Below, one piece after another: positions 11,880 to 24,298 of a DNA stretch of 64,000 nt. A program made the translations under genes and the position numbers. The notes beneath the pieces were generated by a model that made no database searches, had not been told where the DNA came from, and saw only the letters and a list, made by a program, of their open reading frames with translations. Numbering within the stretch: the stretch's first letter is position 1; every line of letters starts with the position of its first letter. The DNA comes from Adineta steineri (lineage: Eukaryota > Rotifera > Eurotatoria > Adinetida > Adinetidae): contig CAJNOI010000109.1 of assembly GCA_905250115.1 (NCBI GenBank), forward strand, positions 163,359 through 227,358, given 5' to 3'.

Positions 11880-12800
11880 ATGAAAATGAATATACGAAAG
11901 AATATTTTTTCTATCCTATCGTTTGTTTTGGCTTTATGTCTACGAGATCAATTAAATGCACTAACTCCTTGTATTTATAATTTGAATCCAAAAGGTATCA
12001 TTGATTTGACCAGTGTTGGTCGTATGGATGGAACTCCTGCATGGAAAAATGTACATCCTGAAATAAGCGATAAACATGGTAGTTTGTATTCAAATAAGAC
12101 TTTTATTTAAAGATAATTTAAAACTTTTCTAGTCTACTCTTACAATCCATGTCATTCGTTCACTCAATATACATGCATAAATGTTGCAGCCTGTCAGGGT
12201 AAGAAAAATAGTTGCTAGATTTTTTTAAATAGGACTACTTAAAACTTCTTTTAGCATACGAAACAGACGAAAAATTAGTATATTCATTAGGAAATCAAAA
12301 TAGTATGCAATGGGAAGTTCAAACGGGTAAAGATATAGTGACTCTAGTCTACAACTCATTAGAAAGAAAATTGTCGGTATACTTAAATTGTTTGAAACCT
12401 GGAGAACCGAACAAATTAGAAGTTCATGGATATGATTCTGTGGCAAAGATATTTACTATGACATTATCATCTGAATGTGCATGTTGGGATGGTTGTAAAA
12501 GTAAAGAATGTGATATATATTATAATTTATTATTAAAATATTCTTTTAGACGGTCCTACCCCTCCTAAGCTACCAAACAAGTTGGGTGGTGGAGCCGTTT
12601 TTATTCTTATATTAGTGATTTTGACAACGATTTACTTGATTGGTTTCATGACTTTCAATAAATTTCAACGCCACGAATCTGGTATTAATATTCTTCCACA
12701 TCGTCAATTTTGGATTGCATTGCCTGGTTACGCCTTAGATGGGATTTTGTTTACCCTTCGAAAAGTTACGAGCAAAGGAACAACATACACTGCTGTTTAA
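11880..12800 (+). CDS. MRH-domain-like type I membrane protein (three exons)
   Basis: Exons 11880-12078, 12255-12500 and 12550-12800 join in phase to give 231 residues. An N-terminal signal peptide (about residues 4-25, ILSFVLALCL) precedes a Cys-containing lumenal domain with LTPCIYNLNPKGIIDLTSVG, MQWEVQTGK and CACWDGCK. A Gly-rich stretch then leads into a single transmembrane helix (GGAVFILILVILTTIYLIGF). The cytosolic tail contains HRQFWIALPGYALDG. The order CxYN...DLT...YL.C plus a tail of the form H.xFW..LP....DG recalls the mannose-6-phosphate-receptor-homology/ATG27 superfamily, so a role in Golgi-endosome sorting is plausible. That is inferred from memory, not proven. Inside intron 1, CAG-CCTGTCAGG-GTAAG at about 12183-12203 looks like a possible 9-nt microexon that would keep the frame. 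Confidence 0.68.
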
Positions 12801-13550
12801 TTATATGACTCTTCTCATGTATTAGAGTGCATTTTTTTACATTTATTTTGTCTTATAATAATTAGGTTCTAACGTTCAAGGTCACTGTTATTGTATTAGA
12901 AATACACACAACAAGTAAATAAATCGACCCGTTTCATTCTATCCTTTCTGAAACTATCTTTCTTCTTTTGTCCATAACATTAATGTATTTGACTAGATAC
13001 TCATAAGTTATAGTATGAATAAAGTAGAATGAATACACACACATACCAAATCCAAACATAGGTTTTATAAATAAAATAAACGTGTTGTATTATTATATTT
13101 TTTTATCAAATCTAAACATATTTTACATAAAAGATTTTAATTACAAATCAATGAAAACAATATACTTGGTAATATACATGTGGATATAATTCTTTTACTA
13201 AAACATTTCTTTCATATCTAGTTAGTTTTTAACAATTTTTGAAAATAATTCGATATATTCTAATATTCAGTTACACATAGCAGACATATCATTTATTAGT
13301 AAAATCATTCTTAGTATGCAATACATCAAATACTTAATATTAAAAACAAAAAAACTTCGATGAACTCAGTCATATGAGAATAAAATAGTTATTCATAAAA
13401 ACTTTAAGTATATTAAAAATTCAAGAATCAAATAAAATTAAGTAGATCATTGTAGACTTAGTGTTGTTGGTTAAATAAATTTTATTATTATAGAATTTAA
13501 AGCAGGATTAATTTTTTGAATAGACAAAAAGCAAATGAATTATAAATATA
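12801..13550. other. Intergenic, AT-rich
   Basis: AT-rich sequence between convergent genes, with no coding signal. It probably holds the 3' UTR of the MRH-like gene and that of the NHL gene, whose 3' end I could not locate. Confidence 0.45.
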
Positions 13551-13599
13551 TTGAAAGCATTAGAAAGCATTAGAAAGCATTAGAAAGCATTAGAAAGCA
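13551..13599. repeat. 10-bp tandem satellite at edge of assembly gap
   Basis: Four to five copies of the decamer TTAGAAAGCA run straight into the N block. The repeat differs in unit length and sequence from the 30-bp array on the other side of the gap, so the gap probably spans a repeat transition. Confidence 0.85.
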
Positions 13600-14080
13600 N
13601 NNNNNNNNNNNNNNNNNNNNNNNNNNNNNNNNNNNNNNNNNNNNNNNNNNNNNNNNNNNNNNNNNNNNNNNNNNNNNNNNNNNNNNNNNNNNNNNNNNNN
13701 NNNNNNNNNNNNNNNNNNNNNNNNNNNNNNNNNNNNNNNNNNNNNNNNNNNNNNNNNNNNNNNNNNNNNNNNNNNNNNNNNNNNNNNNNNNNNNNNNNNN
13801 NNNNNNNNNNNNNNNNNNNNNNNNNNNNNNNNNNNNNNNNNNNNNNNNNNNNNNNNNNNNNNNNNNNNNNNNNNNNNNNNNNNNNNNNNNNNNNNNNNNN
13901 NNNNNNNNNNNNNNNNNNNNNNNNNNNNNNNNNNNNNNNNNNNNNNNNNNNNNNNNNNNNNNNNNNNNNNNNNNNNNNNNNNNNNNNNNNNNNNNNNNNN
14001 NNNNNNNNNNNNNNNNNNNNNNNNNNNNNNNNNNNNNNNNNNNNNNNNNNNNNNNNNNNNNNNNNNNNNNNNNNNNNNNN
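13600..14080. other. Assembly gap (481 N)
   Basis: Unsequenced run inside the last visible exon of the NHL gene. Its size may be an estimate. The end of that exon and the gene's stop codon are presumably inside or beyond it. Confidence 0.99.
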
Positions 14081-17000
14081 CCTGCGATTGGTGTTGATGC
14101 TGAAGCCGAGCCTGCGATTGGTGTTGAAGCTGAAGCGGAGCCTGCGATCGGTGTTGATGCTGAAGCGGAGCCTGCGATTGGTGTTGAAGCTGAAGCGGAG
14201 CCTGCTATGGGTGTTGATGCTGAAGCGGAACCTGCGATCGGTGTTGATGCTGAACCTGCGATCGGTGTTGATGCTGAAGCGGAACCTGCGATTGGTGTTG
14301 ATGTTGAAACCGAGCCTGCGATTGGCGATGATGCTGATAGTATAGTTGTTGAGTTATCTAATACGGGAAAGAGATAGAATATAATATTTATCAAAAAATA
14401 GTTGATACATTCGAGAAAATAAACAACAAAATATTGTGTCTGATAAATATTTTATATTTCACAAAAAGTCTTCTTAATAGAGTTTACTTACACATGATAA
14501 ATATCTTTAATGATCGAGCTTCTGTAACCCTAGTATTCTAAGATTTCTAATGCGCTATTTGATTACGATTTATTTATTTGTATGAATATGTTAAATTTTT
14601 TAATAGAATAGCAAATGGGTAATTTTGTTTGTTTTACATAGATTATTATTTTAATAATAACAATTTCACATTTCTATAATCTTTTGCACTAATAAATTTC
14701 AATTTTCTTTTTAGTCAAGTTATTAATCAAATCTTTTGCATATTGTCCAGGCTTTATAAGAATTTATTCATTTAGATTAAGTAATTCAAAAATACAATCT
14801 TTTCAAAATCTAATATCAGAATTAAGAATAGCATTTCTATAGAATTTTATTTCATTTAAAAGATCCTAAATCGAATTCTTATGTTTTCTCATACTATCTG
14901 TATTATTGAGTATAACAGTACTGAATAGAATAGAAGAAACTAGAAGCTTCTTATTGAAATATTTTTTTTATTATAAAATATTAAAGAGAAGTTCTCAAAA
15001 TAGAATGAAATGATATTTGCCACCAGTTATGTACGTATTTTAAATCGACACTCTAGAATATTTAATAAAATATCTGAAAAATAAACTTTCCGAATTCCAT
15101 CTGTTCAGTCAACTAGTAGAAATTCAGAGACATCGATTTACTAAAAATCAAGGTGTCTTGTCAACAGTATCAAAAATATAATTTTAAATAAACTCTTAAT
15201 GAAGATAAACGTTCATATATAGATACAATTACATGTTTATTATTTATCAAATGAAATATTTCAATTGAAAACATAAAACAAAATTGATCTACTCCTATGT
15301 GATATTGAGAAAAAAAAAAAAGATTATTTTTAAATTGTAACTATAGTTTGAGCACAGTATCGTACTAATTGATGTATATAGTGTAAGAAATATATATGAA
15401 ATCATATGATGAAACTAAAAGTCGAATATATCGTGGTATTAGCTCTTTGAATAATTTTATTCAAAAGATAACATCTGAAATAATCTTGTTTAACTCATTA
15501 GTTTATAACAGATTTTCTCATCATAGAATCTTATTAATCTTAATTAGATGTTTTTAAATTATAAACAAAACATCATCTATATATTATAGTTAATTGTGAT
15601 ACTAGATTTATTTGTAAATTTTCTAATGAATACATATATCATGAAAAAGAATATTTATCAATATGTTTTTTTCATTAAATTTTTCAAAATAATCTTATTG
15701 TCTGTTCATTTAACATTGTTATAATGTATTATTTTGAATATTTAGCTGCATGTATAATATTTCTATAGTTTTATCCAGTACTTTTACATTAAAAAATAAT
15801 CTTTTTTTTTTCTAAACTATTTTACAGTTCTTCTTTCATTAAAAGAAATATTACAAGATCAATTATTGAATACACTAGCTCTAATAATAAATACATTTAA
15901 GTCATATTTGAAAGCTGTAATCATTCTATATACGGCAAAACTTAACATGTGTGTTACTTGCATTTTTTTTTCATATAAACTTTTTTTATAGTCACTTCTT
16001 TTCAAATACTTTTCTACTTACTGACTGGTGTTGAAAGACTACTCGTACTAGATGCAACAGCCATTGTTGTGTCTACAATAAAAATACATAATCATATGAC
16101 TTAGATATTTTCATAATCCAATGTGTTTCATCTCACTTTGTAATGTAATATTAATTGATGTTGTTGTTGTTGACGATGTTGTTGATGATGATGATGATGT
16201 TGTTGACGATGATGATGATGTTGTTGATGATGATGATGTTGTTGACGATGATGATGATGTTGATGATGATGATGATGTTGATGATGATGATGATGGTGAT
16301 AATGATGGTGATGATGATGTTGATGATATTATCATGTTTGGCGCTAGAAAATATCAAATTAAAAAAAGATGAATAAGCAAAATAAATTATGTATAAAATT
16401 CTTTTTTTCTTTATTCCTATTAAATTGTTGGTTAAAATCTGAAATGTTTATCAAGAATTTCTTTCTAACTATGACTTTTTTTCTAATTTTATTATTATAT
16501 AACAATATTTTCAGACAAAAACAATAGATATTAGTTATATACATATATTTTAATTAAAAGTACATATTTCTCTAATAAATATGAGATCTATCATAGATAA
16601 AGAATCTTATTACTTAAATAAAAACTTATTTTTTTGTTTAGATCATTTTGCTATTAATAAGTAAATACTAAATAAGAAATATTTATTTCAAAGATCGCTT
16701 TTTCAATAAAAGCTATTTAATTAGAGGTTATTCACTATACTGATTCAAAATTTGGACATGAAAAATCTTCTTAGATCTTTGTAGAATGGTTTTCAACAAT
16801 AACAAAGTTTTTACTAATTGTTGTTTTTTATTTGATCAGATTATATAAGAGCGTATTGAATTGTTCTTAAACCGACAGTTTTTTCTATTTTTCATTTTAG
16901 TATCAAGTGATTATAGTGAGCACTTGTTATATGGATTTACATGGTTAAATATTCTCGAGGATTCTATCTAAAACAGAAATATTCGATGTTTTTCTTACAG

Positions 17001-19717
17001 ACAATGCAATACGCTCTATAATCTGTGCGGATAAAAATAATAGTTACTAAAATATTTGTTATTTTTGAAAACGATTTTCTAGAAAACTATCCTATGAAGG
17101 TCTAAGGAAACTGTTCATAGTCATATTCAAAATTAGCATAGTGAATAATATCTAATCCAATAGCTTTTATTTAAAAAACAATTAGGCTGTTGGTAAGGTT
17201 TTCTCATCAAACATATCTTTACACTTCAAATATGTCTTATAAAAACTAATCAAATAAAATAATTCTTTATTAAACTTACAGCAAACAACAGGAAACTTTT
17301 GAATACGACTGTTATCAGTGTCAGTGACAATAACTGCTCCAGTTGAATCAAGTCTGACAGTGTAAGGATTATTTATTTGATCTGGTAATACTCCAGGAAT
17401 ACCTGTACCAGCGATGACTCTGCCCGATGTAGCTCCTAATAACCATAAAACGATTCGACTATTTCCATTATCCACGATGTACATCGATCCATTCGTGTCA
17501 ACAATGATAGCAGTTGGATAATTAAGTAGATTAAGTGCACTACCAGGCGTACCTGATGATTTCCCAGCAACTGTTGTTCCATTGCTTGCTCCATAAACCC
17601 ATTGTTGGATTCTACTATTATATGTGTCTACTACATAAAGTGTATTCGAAGCAGATGCGTCAACGAATAATCCCAATGGATTATAAAATTGATTAGCTTT
17701 TGCACCATAACCATTCCCTCCGGCAACAAGCATCCCAGTCGATGCATTCATCCATTTTACAATCCGATGATTGTTACAATCACAGATCCAAATATAGAAT
17801 GTATTTGGCTCAACGAAAAAGTCAGTAGGACCATCTAGTTTGTCGAGAGAACTGCCTATTCCATTACCACCGGCCACAAGTATACCTGTTGATGCTCCTG
17901 GAGCCCATTTTGTAATACGAGAGTTATCGCCATCAAGTATATAGAAATTACCGCTCGTATCTATGCTAAGAGCATCCACTAAATTAAAGAAATCATAGAT
18001 TATATATAAAGTATCTTAGATTATTTACTGGTATAGAATTGATTGAGATTTGTACCAACCGAAGCGTTAATGATTGTTATTCCTGATAGACTACCTGGAT
18101 TAAAAATTTGCAGACGATAGTATGTATCGTAATCGATGACATAAATCGCATCATTGGCACCAACCCTGACGTCTGATGGATAACTTAACAATGTTGAAGT
18201 AAGACCTGCAATACCTATAGGTGAACCAATAATTGTTGTTGCATTCACTGCCCAAATAGTCATTGAACAATTTGTAGTCGAAATGGGCACTAGTAAAAAA
18301 CAAAAAACAAAGTCCAATATTCATTTTATGAATTTATTATATATACAGTGATACGTGAAAAAAAAGGCGTTGATATTAAGAACTGGACTTCTCTCTTGTG
18401 ATTCAACAAAAAAAGCGTTATTTAAACTGTATCTATCTTATTTATCTTTCGATTAAAAAACTATCATTTGTTCATGTTAAATGCCATCTCAAAAACAATT
18501 TAAAAAAAATAGCAAAGATTAATATTAAAATAAATGTCTATTCTACGTAACATAATATAATACTTACTCGTCGTAGTTACTGATGAAACAGTTGTAGTTG
18601 ATATATTTGTCGCTATAGTAAAAAAAAGAATATGGATATATTAAAATAAAATTGTTAATCTTAAACAAATCTTACGGCAACTAATAGTAAATCTTTGTGT
18701 ACGATTATTTAGAGTATCAGCAACATAAAGTGTTCCATTCGGACTGAAACTAATGCTATTTGGAATCGAAAGTGCACTTGATCCTGCTCCTCCCATTTGT
18801 GTATTGCCTGCTATAATCACGCCAGAACTTGCACCTACTTTCCATTTGAGAATTCGAGAATTACTCGAGTCCACAATATACATATTCTGGTTATTATCGA
18901 CAAGTATTGCTGTTGGATCCCACAGTTGATCGAGTCTATCACCATAGTAACTTGTCATTCCGGCTACTGTTTTTCCGCTAGTTGCACCTGAAAGCCACAT
19001 TTGTATTCTGTGATTTCCACCATCTACTACATAAAGTGTATTTCCAGCAGCTGTATCAATGAATAATCCCATTGGATAAATAAATTGATCGGAGTTTGTA
19101 CCATAACTGCCGCAAACTGTTAATGCTGTGGTTGAATTTATCCATTTGACAATTCTATGATTATCTGTATCAGCAATCCAAATAAATGATGATTGAGGAT
19201 CCATAAACATTCCACCAGGTTCACCCATGCTATCTATATGTCCATCATAATAATCAATGAAAGGACCGCCACCAGCTACAAGAATTCCACTTGTAGATCC
19301 TGGTGTCCATTTTGTTACACGTGATGAAGTTCCATCCAATATATAAATATTACCATTCGCATCTATACTCATACCATCCACTAGAATAAATCGAAAAACT
19401 GCAATGAAAATATCAATAAAATAATTGTATACTTACTCGTCTGGAATTGATTAAATTCGGTACCAAAGGTACCATTGATTATCAGTGTACCATAAGTCGA
19501 TTGAGTTGAATTTGGTGGAAATAGTAATACACGAAAATTTCCACTATCAGCCACATAAATATTACTGCTATTGTCCACAATAACGATGGTTGGTAGAGTA
19601 AATCGGTTCAATGTAGAACTAGCAGCGCCTGATTGTGAACCAGCTACTGTGGTCCCTCTCGTTGCCCAAACAGCCGTTGGACAGATAGATAAAGCGGAGC
19701 TTTTATCAATTAAAAAC
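13600..19717 (-). CDS. Modular NHL-repeat ectoprotein, two six-blade propellers (5' and 3' ends not found)
   Basis: Eight exons chain in one frame: 19437-19717, 18676-19380, 18568-18612, 18029-18289, 17280-17978, 16137-16343, 16022-16072, and 14357 into the gap. Every junction is phase 1. Exons 1-2 encode six NHL motifs (YVADSGNFRV, YILDGTSSRVTKW, WIADTDNHRIVKW, YVVDGGNHRIQMW, YIVDSSNSRILKW, YVADTLNNRTQRF). Exons 4-5 encode six more (YVIDYDTYYRLQ, YILDGDNSRITKW, WICDCNNHRIVKW, YVVDTYNSRIQQW, YIVDNGNSRIVLW, VTDTDNSRIQKF). Each set is a plausible six-blade beta-propeller. Exon 3 is a 15-residue Thr/Ser linker; exons 6-7 are Ser/Thr-rich; exon 8 is an ASTPIAGSAS repeat. NHL propellers bind protein or RNA; mucin-like linkers suggest an extracellular protein. 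Signal or anchor exons upstream were not found. Confidence 0.8.
14081..14330 (-). repeat. Coding 30-bp minisatellite (PIAGSASAST units)
   Basis: About nine visible units of a 30-bp repeat reading PIAGSASAST on the minus strand, some shortened by 6 or 12 bp in whole codons. The frame is maintained throughout, and the array sits just after a good acceptor (GTATTAG at 14358). It is therefore probably a mucin-like exon of the NHL gene. The array enters the gap, so its true length is unknown. Confidence 0.8.
14358..16021 (-). other. Long intron of the NHL gene
   Basis: A 1.66-kb AT-rich interval between the Ser/Thr exon (16022-16072, donor GTAAGT) and the minisatellite exon (acceptor TTAG at 14358). 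No other coding block is visible inside it. It is much longer than most introns here, so a missed exon is possible. Confidence 0.5.
16137..16343 (-). repeat. Coding trinucleotide array (Ser/Thr-rich exon)
   Basis: TCA/ACA trinucleotide runs encode clusters of Ser interrupted by Thr pairs, ending SINITLQ. Flanking splice sites (acceptor TTTCTAG, donor GTGAGA) and phase agree with the neighbouring exons of the NHL gene, so this is probably a translated mucin-like stalk. The same DNA is open in several other frames because of its triplet repetition. Confidence 0.65.
16344..17279 (-). other. Intron of the NHL gene
   Basis: A 936-bp intron between the second propeller and the Ser/Thr exon, AT-rich, with donor GTAAGT at 17279. 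I see no additional exon in it. Confidence 0.5.
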
Positions 19718-22700
19718 CTAATAAAAATTATTTTTACTATATAATCTAATAAATAAAATATAATATTTCTTACGTAGTAATAATCACAATTAATTTTATC
19801 GAAAGATATTTCAAATATCTATCAATCATGATGATTAATATCTAAATAAAATATTATATATCATATTATTAATTAACTAACTAATAGAATAAGAATTTTA
19901 TATACATAATGAACAATGATAACAATTATGTAGAAAAAATAATTCAAATTGAATCTTCTTAGTAATATTTTTTTTATAAAACTAAACAAAGAGATGTTAG
20001 TAGAATAGAATCATGGGACAAGTAAAAAACATAATATTTTATTTACTACTAATCCTCACATTAATACTATGATAATATTCTCATGCATATTCAAACAGTT
20101 CGAATTTAATCTTATCAATCTTAATTAAATAAAAATATATAACATAGATCTATCAGTAGAGAATTATTTTCCATTTTTGTTTAGTCTGCAAACTTAAACT
20201 AAACTAATTTTGTATCTTTACATTCGTGATAAATATTTTTTTTCTGTGGATTTAAATATTCTATTAAAATAAATAAAGTTTTACAGAATAAGACAGCATA
20301 TGGCTATTATTGGAGATATTTCTTTTATTTAGTTATTCATAAGAAAACAAAATGTAAAAAAGAAGAAGAAGAAAGTTTTTTTTTTTATTTTATTTGAAGA
20401 ATAAATTTTAATGAATCCTTGTATCTCATTGGGTATAAATCATTATGTAGATCTAATAGAAATGTGTATTATTCAGGAACTTATTTGTATTATAACAAAC
20501 GACTATATCAAATGTAAAATATAAATAAATATTTAAAAGAAATCGAGGTTCTGGTTTTACACATACTCAAAAAAATACAATTATAAAAATAGAAAGTTGT
20601 ACTGACAAATCATATATTATTATACTATGCGTCCATTTTATATATAGATATCTTTAGGTAATTAAAATTTCTTCTTTACCGTATGTTTTTAACTCACAAT
20701 GCGTGAAATTGAAAAATATTAAGAAACAGCCAGGTAAACCACGTAATTAGTGATTAAAAAAATTCTTTCTGTTGGTAATGATTAGTATTAGAACTGAGTT
20801 TTATAATCTTTTTGAAAAAAATAGATAAGATATCGAGTAAATCTTCATAAATACCGAAATTTTATTAAATTGAAATAAATAATATAAAAAATTATCTTCA
20901 TATTATTTATTTAAATATCTCTCGAGCGACTTATGCATAGGAATCATATGAATAAATAGATAGTTTATGTAATAAAATGAAGAAGAGATTTAAAAATGTA
21001 TTGAAAAATAAACTTGTTCATAATTATTTGAATTTTTTTCAACAAAAAATCAATGAAAAATTTATCTGTTTGAAACTTAAATGAAATTGAGATAATTTAT
21101 AATGAATAGACGAAATTCTAATGAATTGATTCAATCAAGAACGAGTTGTCTTCTTATAAAGTCAAAATATTTCTATAAAATAAAACATACATACGATATA
21201 TTACTTTCTGTATTATGCCAATACGTCTTATTTTATAAAGTGACTATATTTTCTCTTTTTTCAAAAAAAATAGTTTATAGGAGAAAAATGTCAATTGTTT
21301 TATTGGTTGGTCTGGTTATTTTTCTTTAAAAAAATTAATTCTCTCTTCTTCCAGAGAAATGCTATTGTTTAGTAATAACACTAAAACAATTCTTTATTTT
21401 TTCTATTTCCTTGGAGATAATTTTTTTTCTATAATAAAAAGAAAAACAAACTTTTTTCAAAAACTGAATGTTGATATTTAACTTCTTTTATATCTGATCT
21501 TAGTTGATATAATCCATGTTGATTTATTTATTTTTAATATATAGATTAATATATTTCTATTAACTAACTACAGAGTTATGTAAACTAACAGTTTTTAGGT
21601 CGTCCGAATATATTTTTTGTTTACTCTTTAACAAAACTAAAATTCTTAGTTTTTCTCAGTACTAAATAGTGAATTTTTAGACATTGCTAGAATTGCCTTG
21701 AAATTATGTTTTCTTCATAGTTCTCAATGTTTCTATATTAACGGGTCATTAAATAAAGCATTGTGAATTTTTGTGTTTTCAAATAATCTTTACAACAAAT
21801 TAATTTCATCTGTCTAATGCACCCGGCGTTATAAAGTATCTTGAAAGCGGAGTAGATATAATCGCGAGTATTTATTTTCTTATACCCTCATCTACATCCG
21901 TCAGTCCTTTCAAGAGAAATTCTAGAAGAAAAACAACCCCGCAGTAAAATATGTTCGAGATAAATAAAATAATTTGAAATATTTTAATAATTATTGTTAA
22001 AGATGAAGTTTTGTTATTTTATGTAGAAAAAAACATGTTTTCAACGCAAAGGAAAATGTATAACTATTTCCGCTATGATAGAAGTGAATATTCCGTACCT
22101 TTTATTTTTTTGTTCTCAAAGTAATAATACAAGTGGATAATATAATGAAAACAAAAAAAAAATATTATAAATATCTTGACAAAGATAGAAAATAATTAGT
22201 TTTCTTTCTTCCCGCGTTCCAGCAGTAAGAAAGGAAAATTGAATTTTATTGTTTTATCTAAACAAAACGACGCAAATAATAATATATATAAATGCAACAG
22301 GTGCATAATATATCTAGCTAACTATTTATTCTCTTTCACATCCATATATGTAAGAGTGAAAAATAAATTTTAAATTGTATACTATGAAGAATTCAATTTC
22401 TGATTGTTTACTCTCTTGCCATTACTCATACCCCAATAGATTCGATGAATCATATTGTTTTCAAAAGTTAACAATAGTGGTTATCGAGTCATGCACAAAT
22501 CTCAAAATCGTGATCTCTGATAGAGAACAAACCTTAAAAAAATTGAGTAAATAAATATATATATATGAAAATGTCTTACTGAGAAGGTGAATCATTCTTT
22601 GTAATTCTATAGTTTGTATTGATACTAGTTAATAACTGAAAAGAGACAACTAAAAATGCTGTTCATTATATAGCAGCGAAAATGCGATTCTTTCGTGTGA

Positions 22701-24298
22701 AAGTTCAGTATGTCATTCGTATTTCTTCAACAAAATACAGTATTTTCTTTTCATTTTTGCTGTATCAATCAAAGACACTCTGCTTATATGAGCAATGCAT
22801 TGATTGTTTATATGGCTACTCAGAGTGTTAAATCAGTATGAGGATGCACTCACTGCCAAGATTCTTACTTAAAGCTCACCATTTGTTTTAACGTTCCTGG
22901 AAAACCAACTGCAATCTGTATAGACACAATAACTAACTTTAAAAAAGTTTTCATAACGACCACTCTATAAATTTAATAGATACACTTTCAAAAACACGAT
23001 ATTACTTTTCAATTCTAACGAAAAGATGCAGGAACAATATCTCATTTATTTCTCTATTTACAAATAGAAAGTGACACATTTCAATAGATTCTCTTCCAAA
23101 ATAAGCTCTCTATTTAGATAAACATTTCTATGAAATCCTAGTTAACAACTGGTTGTAGACACAAAAATCATTTGGAAAGATAGTTAGCAAAGTTTATACT
23201 CCTACAATTACGATTATTTGGATAAGAATATATATTCTGAACCTAATTTTTAATGAAAACTTATGTATTTATTTTCTTGGATAATATTTGGTTCACTTGA
23301 TGTTTCGAATCAATGGATTCACACAGTTTAAAAGTTGCGTTAGTGAGAAACAATTACTAAATCATTTTTTCACATGTTTGCACTGAAATATATTTTCTCT
23401 TTTTCTCTTTCGACATATTCATTATCTGACCTCTTTTTTTCTTGCCTGAACGATGCACTCAACCGTCGTTCATTGTCTATCTTCTCTATATAGCGTCATG
23501 TTATGTATAAAAGAGCGACCATTTATTTTGAAACAGCTAAACAATGCAAAGATTCTTGATAAGGTCGGTATAATATTTATTTTTGTCTTGTACGAAAAAG
23601 TATCTAGTTACGTATGTACTATCTATTGCAAAACAAAGTCTGATTGAATTCGCATCATATAAAATCGATTGTATGATCAATAGAAAGTGTTTATAAACAT
23701 ACGAGTGAATGTCTTTTTTTTACATGAATGCACATACAAAATATTGTTTTTACACAATCACAAAGAAATTGATGTTTTCTGTCTATTTAGATAAAACAAG
23801 AACTATGGTGAATTATCAGTTTCTTTTAATTTTATTCTTACAATATGATTTAACCAAACAACCATCTTGAGGGTGTGGGTGTGCATGTGCATGTGCATGT
23901 GGCCGTGACTATTCCTCTAAATCATTATCTACACCCTCATTTTACAACCATGTGTATTTTGAAGTAGAAAAAAATAAAAATGATTGGCTTATAAGCGAGA
24001 AAAGACGAGAATTTGCTTTTTGCTCCGACACAAAATTTGAAATAATCACGTTTTGTACGAATACAACATTCGTTTTTTTTATTCCTTCATAAGCAAAGAG
24101 AAAATATACAAAAAAAGAAATATATTGTTTCTATGGCATTCATTTTATTAAAGAACAAAAACACTGACGCTATATTATTACATCTGCTTAAAGAACAAAA
24201 AATTCTGGTTTACTTCGAGAAGAATGTGAAACTGACAATATGATTTTTCTTTTTCCTTTCAGATATATTACCAGTGTAGCTTTATCTTAATTCTAACC
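19718..24298. other. 4.6-kb AT-rich gene desert
   Basis: No convincing coding region on either strand. It must hold the missing 5' exons or promoter of the NHL gene, or an intron of it, and the promoter of the ADP-ribosyltransferase gene. A less AT-rich patch lies at 21800-21960. A small hairpin, ACACTCTG...CAGAGTGT, lies at about 22775-22830. A T/C-rich tract ending in CAG at 24262 may be the acceptor of a 5' UTR intron of the downstream gene. Confidence 0.5.
23869..23940. repeat. Telomere-like G-rich tract closing in a C-rich inverse
   Basis: Starts GAGGGTGTGGGTGTG, continues as GCATGT repeats, and ends TCTACACCCTC, so the two ends (GAGGGTGT and ACACCCTC) are inverted copies. The opening word ATCTTGAGGGTG is shared with the tract at 11079, which suggests a small dispersed family. 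Confidence 0.6.

Noticed and set aside
14088..14345. Plus-strand open frame through the 30-bp minisatellite (VLMLKPSLRL-type repeats)
   Set aside because: It arises because the repeat is a multiple of three. The minus-strand frame has a proper acceptor and the phase of the NHL gene, and reads as a typical Ser/Thr/Pro stalk.
16121..16376. Poly-Asp/Val and poly-Met/Leu frames over the trinucleotide array
   Set aside because: Frame-shifted readings of the same triplet repeat. Only the minus Ser/Thr frame is bounded by splice sites in the phase of neighbouring exons.
22775..22830. ACACTCTG...CAGAGTGT hairpin in the gene desert
   Set aside because: An eight-base stem with a long AT-rich loop is expected by chance in this much AT-rich DNA.
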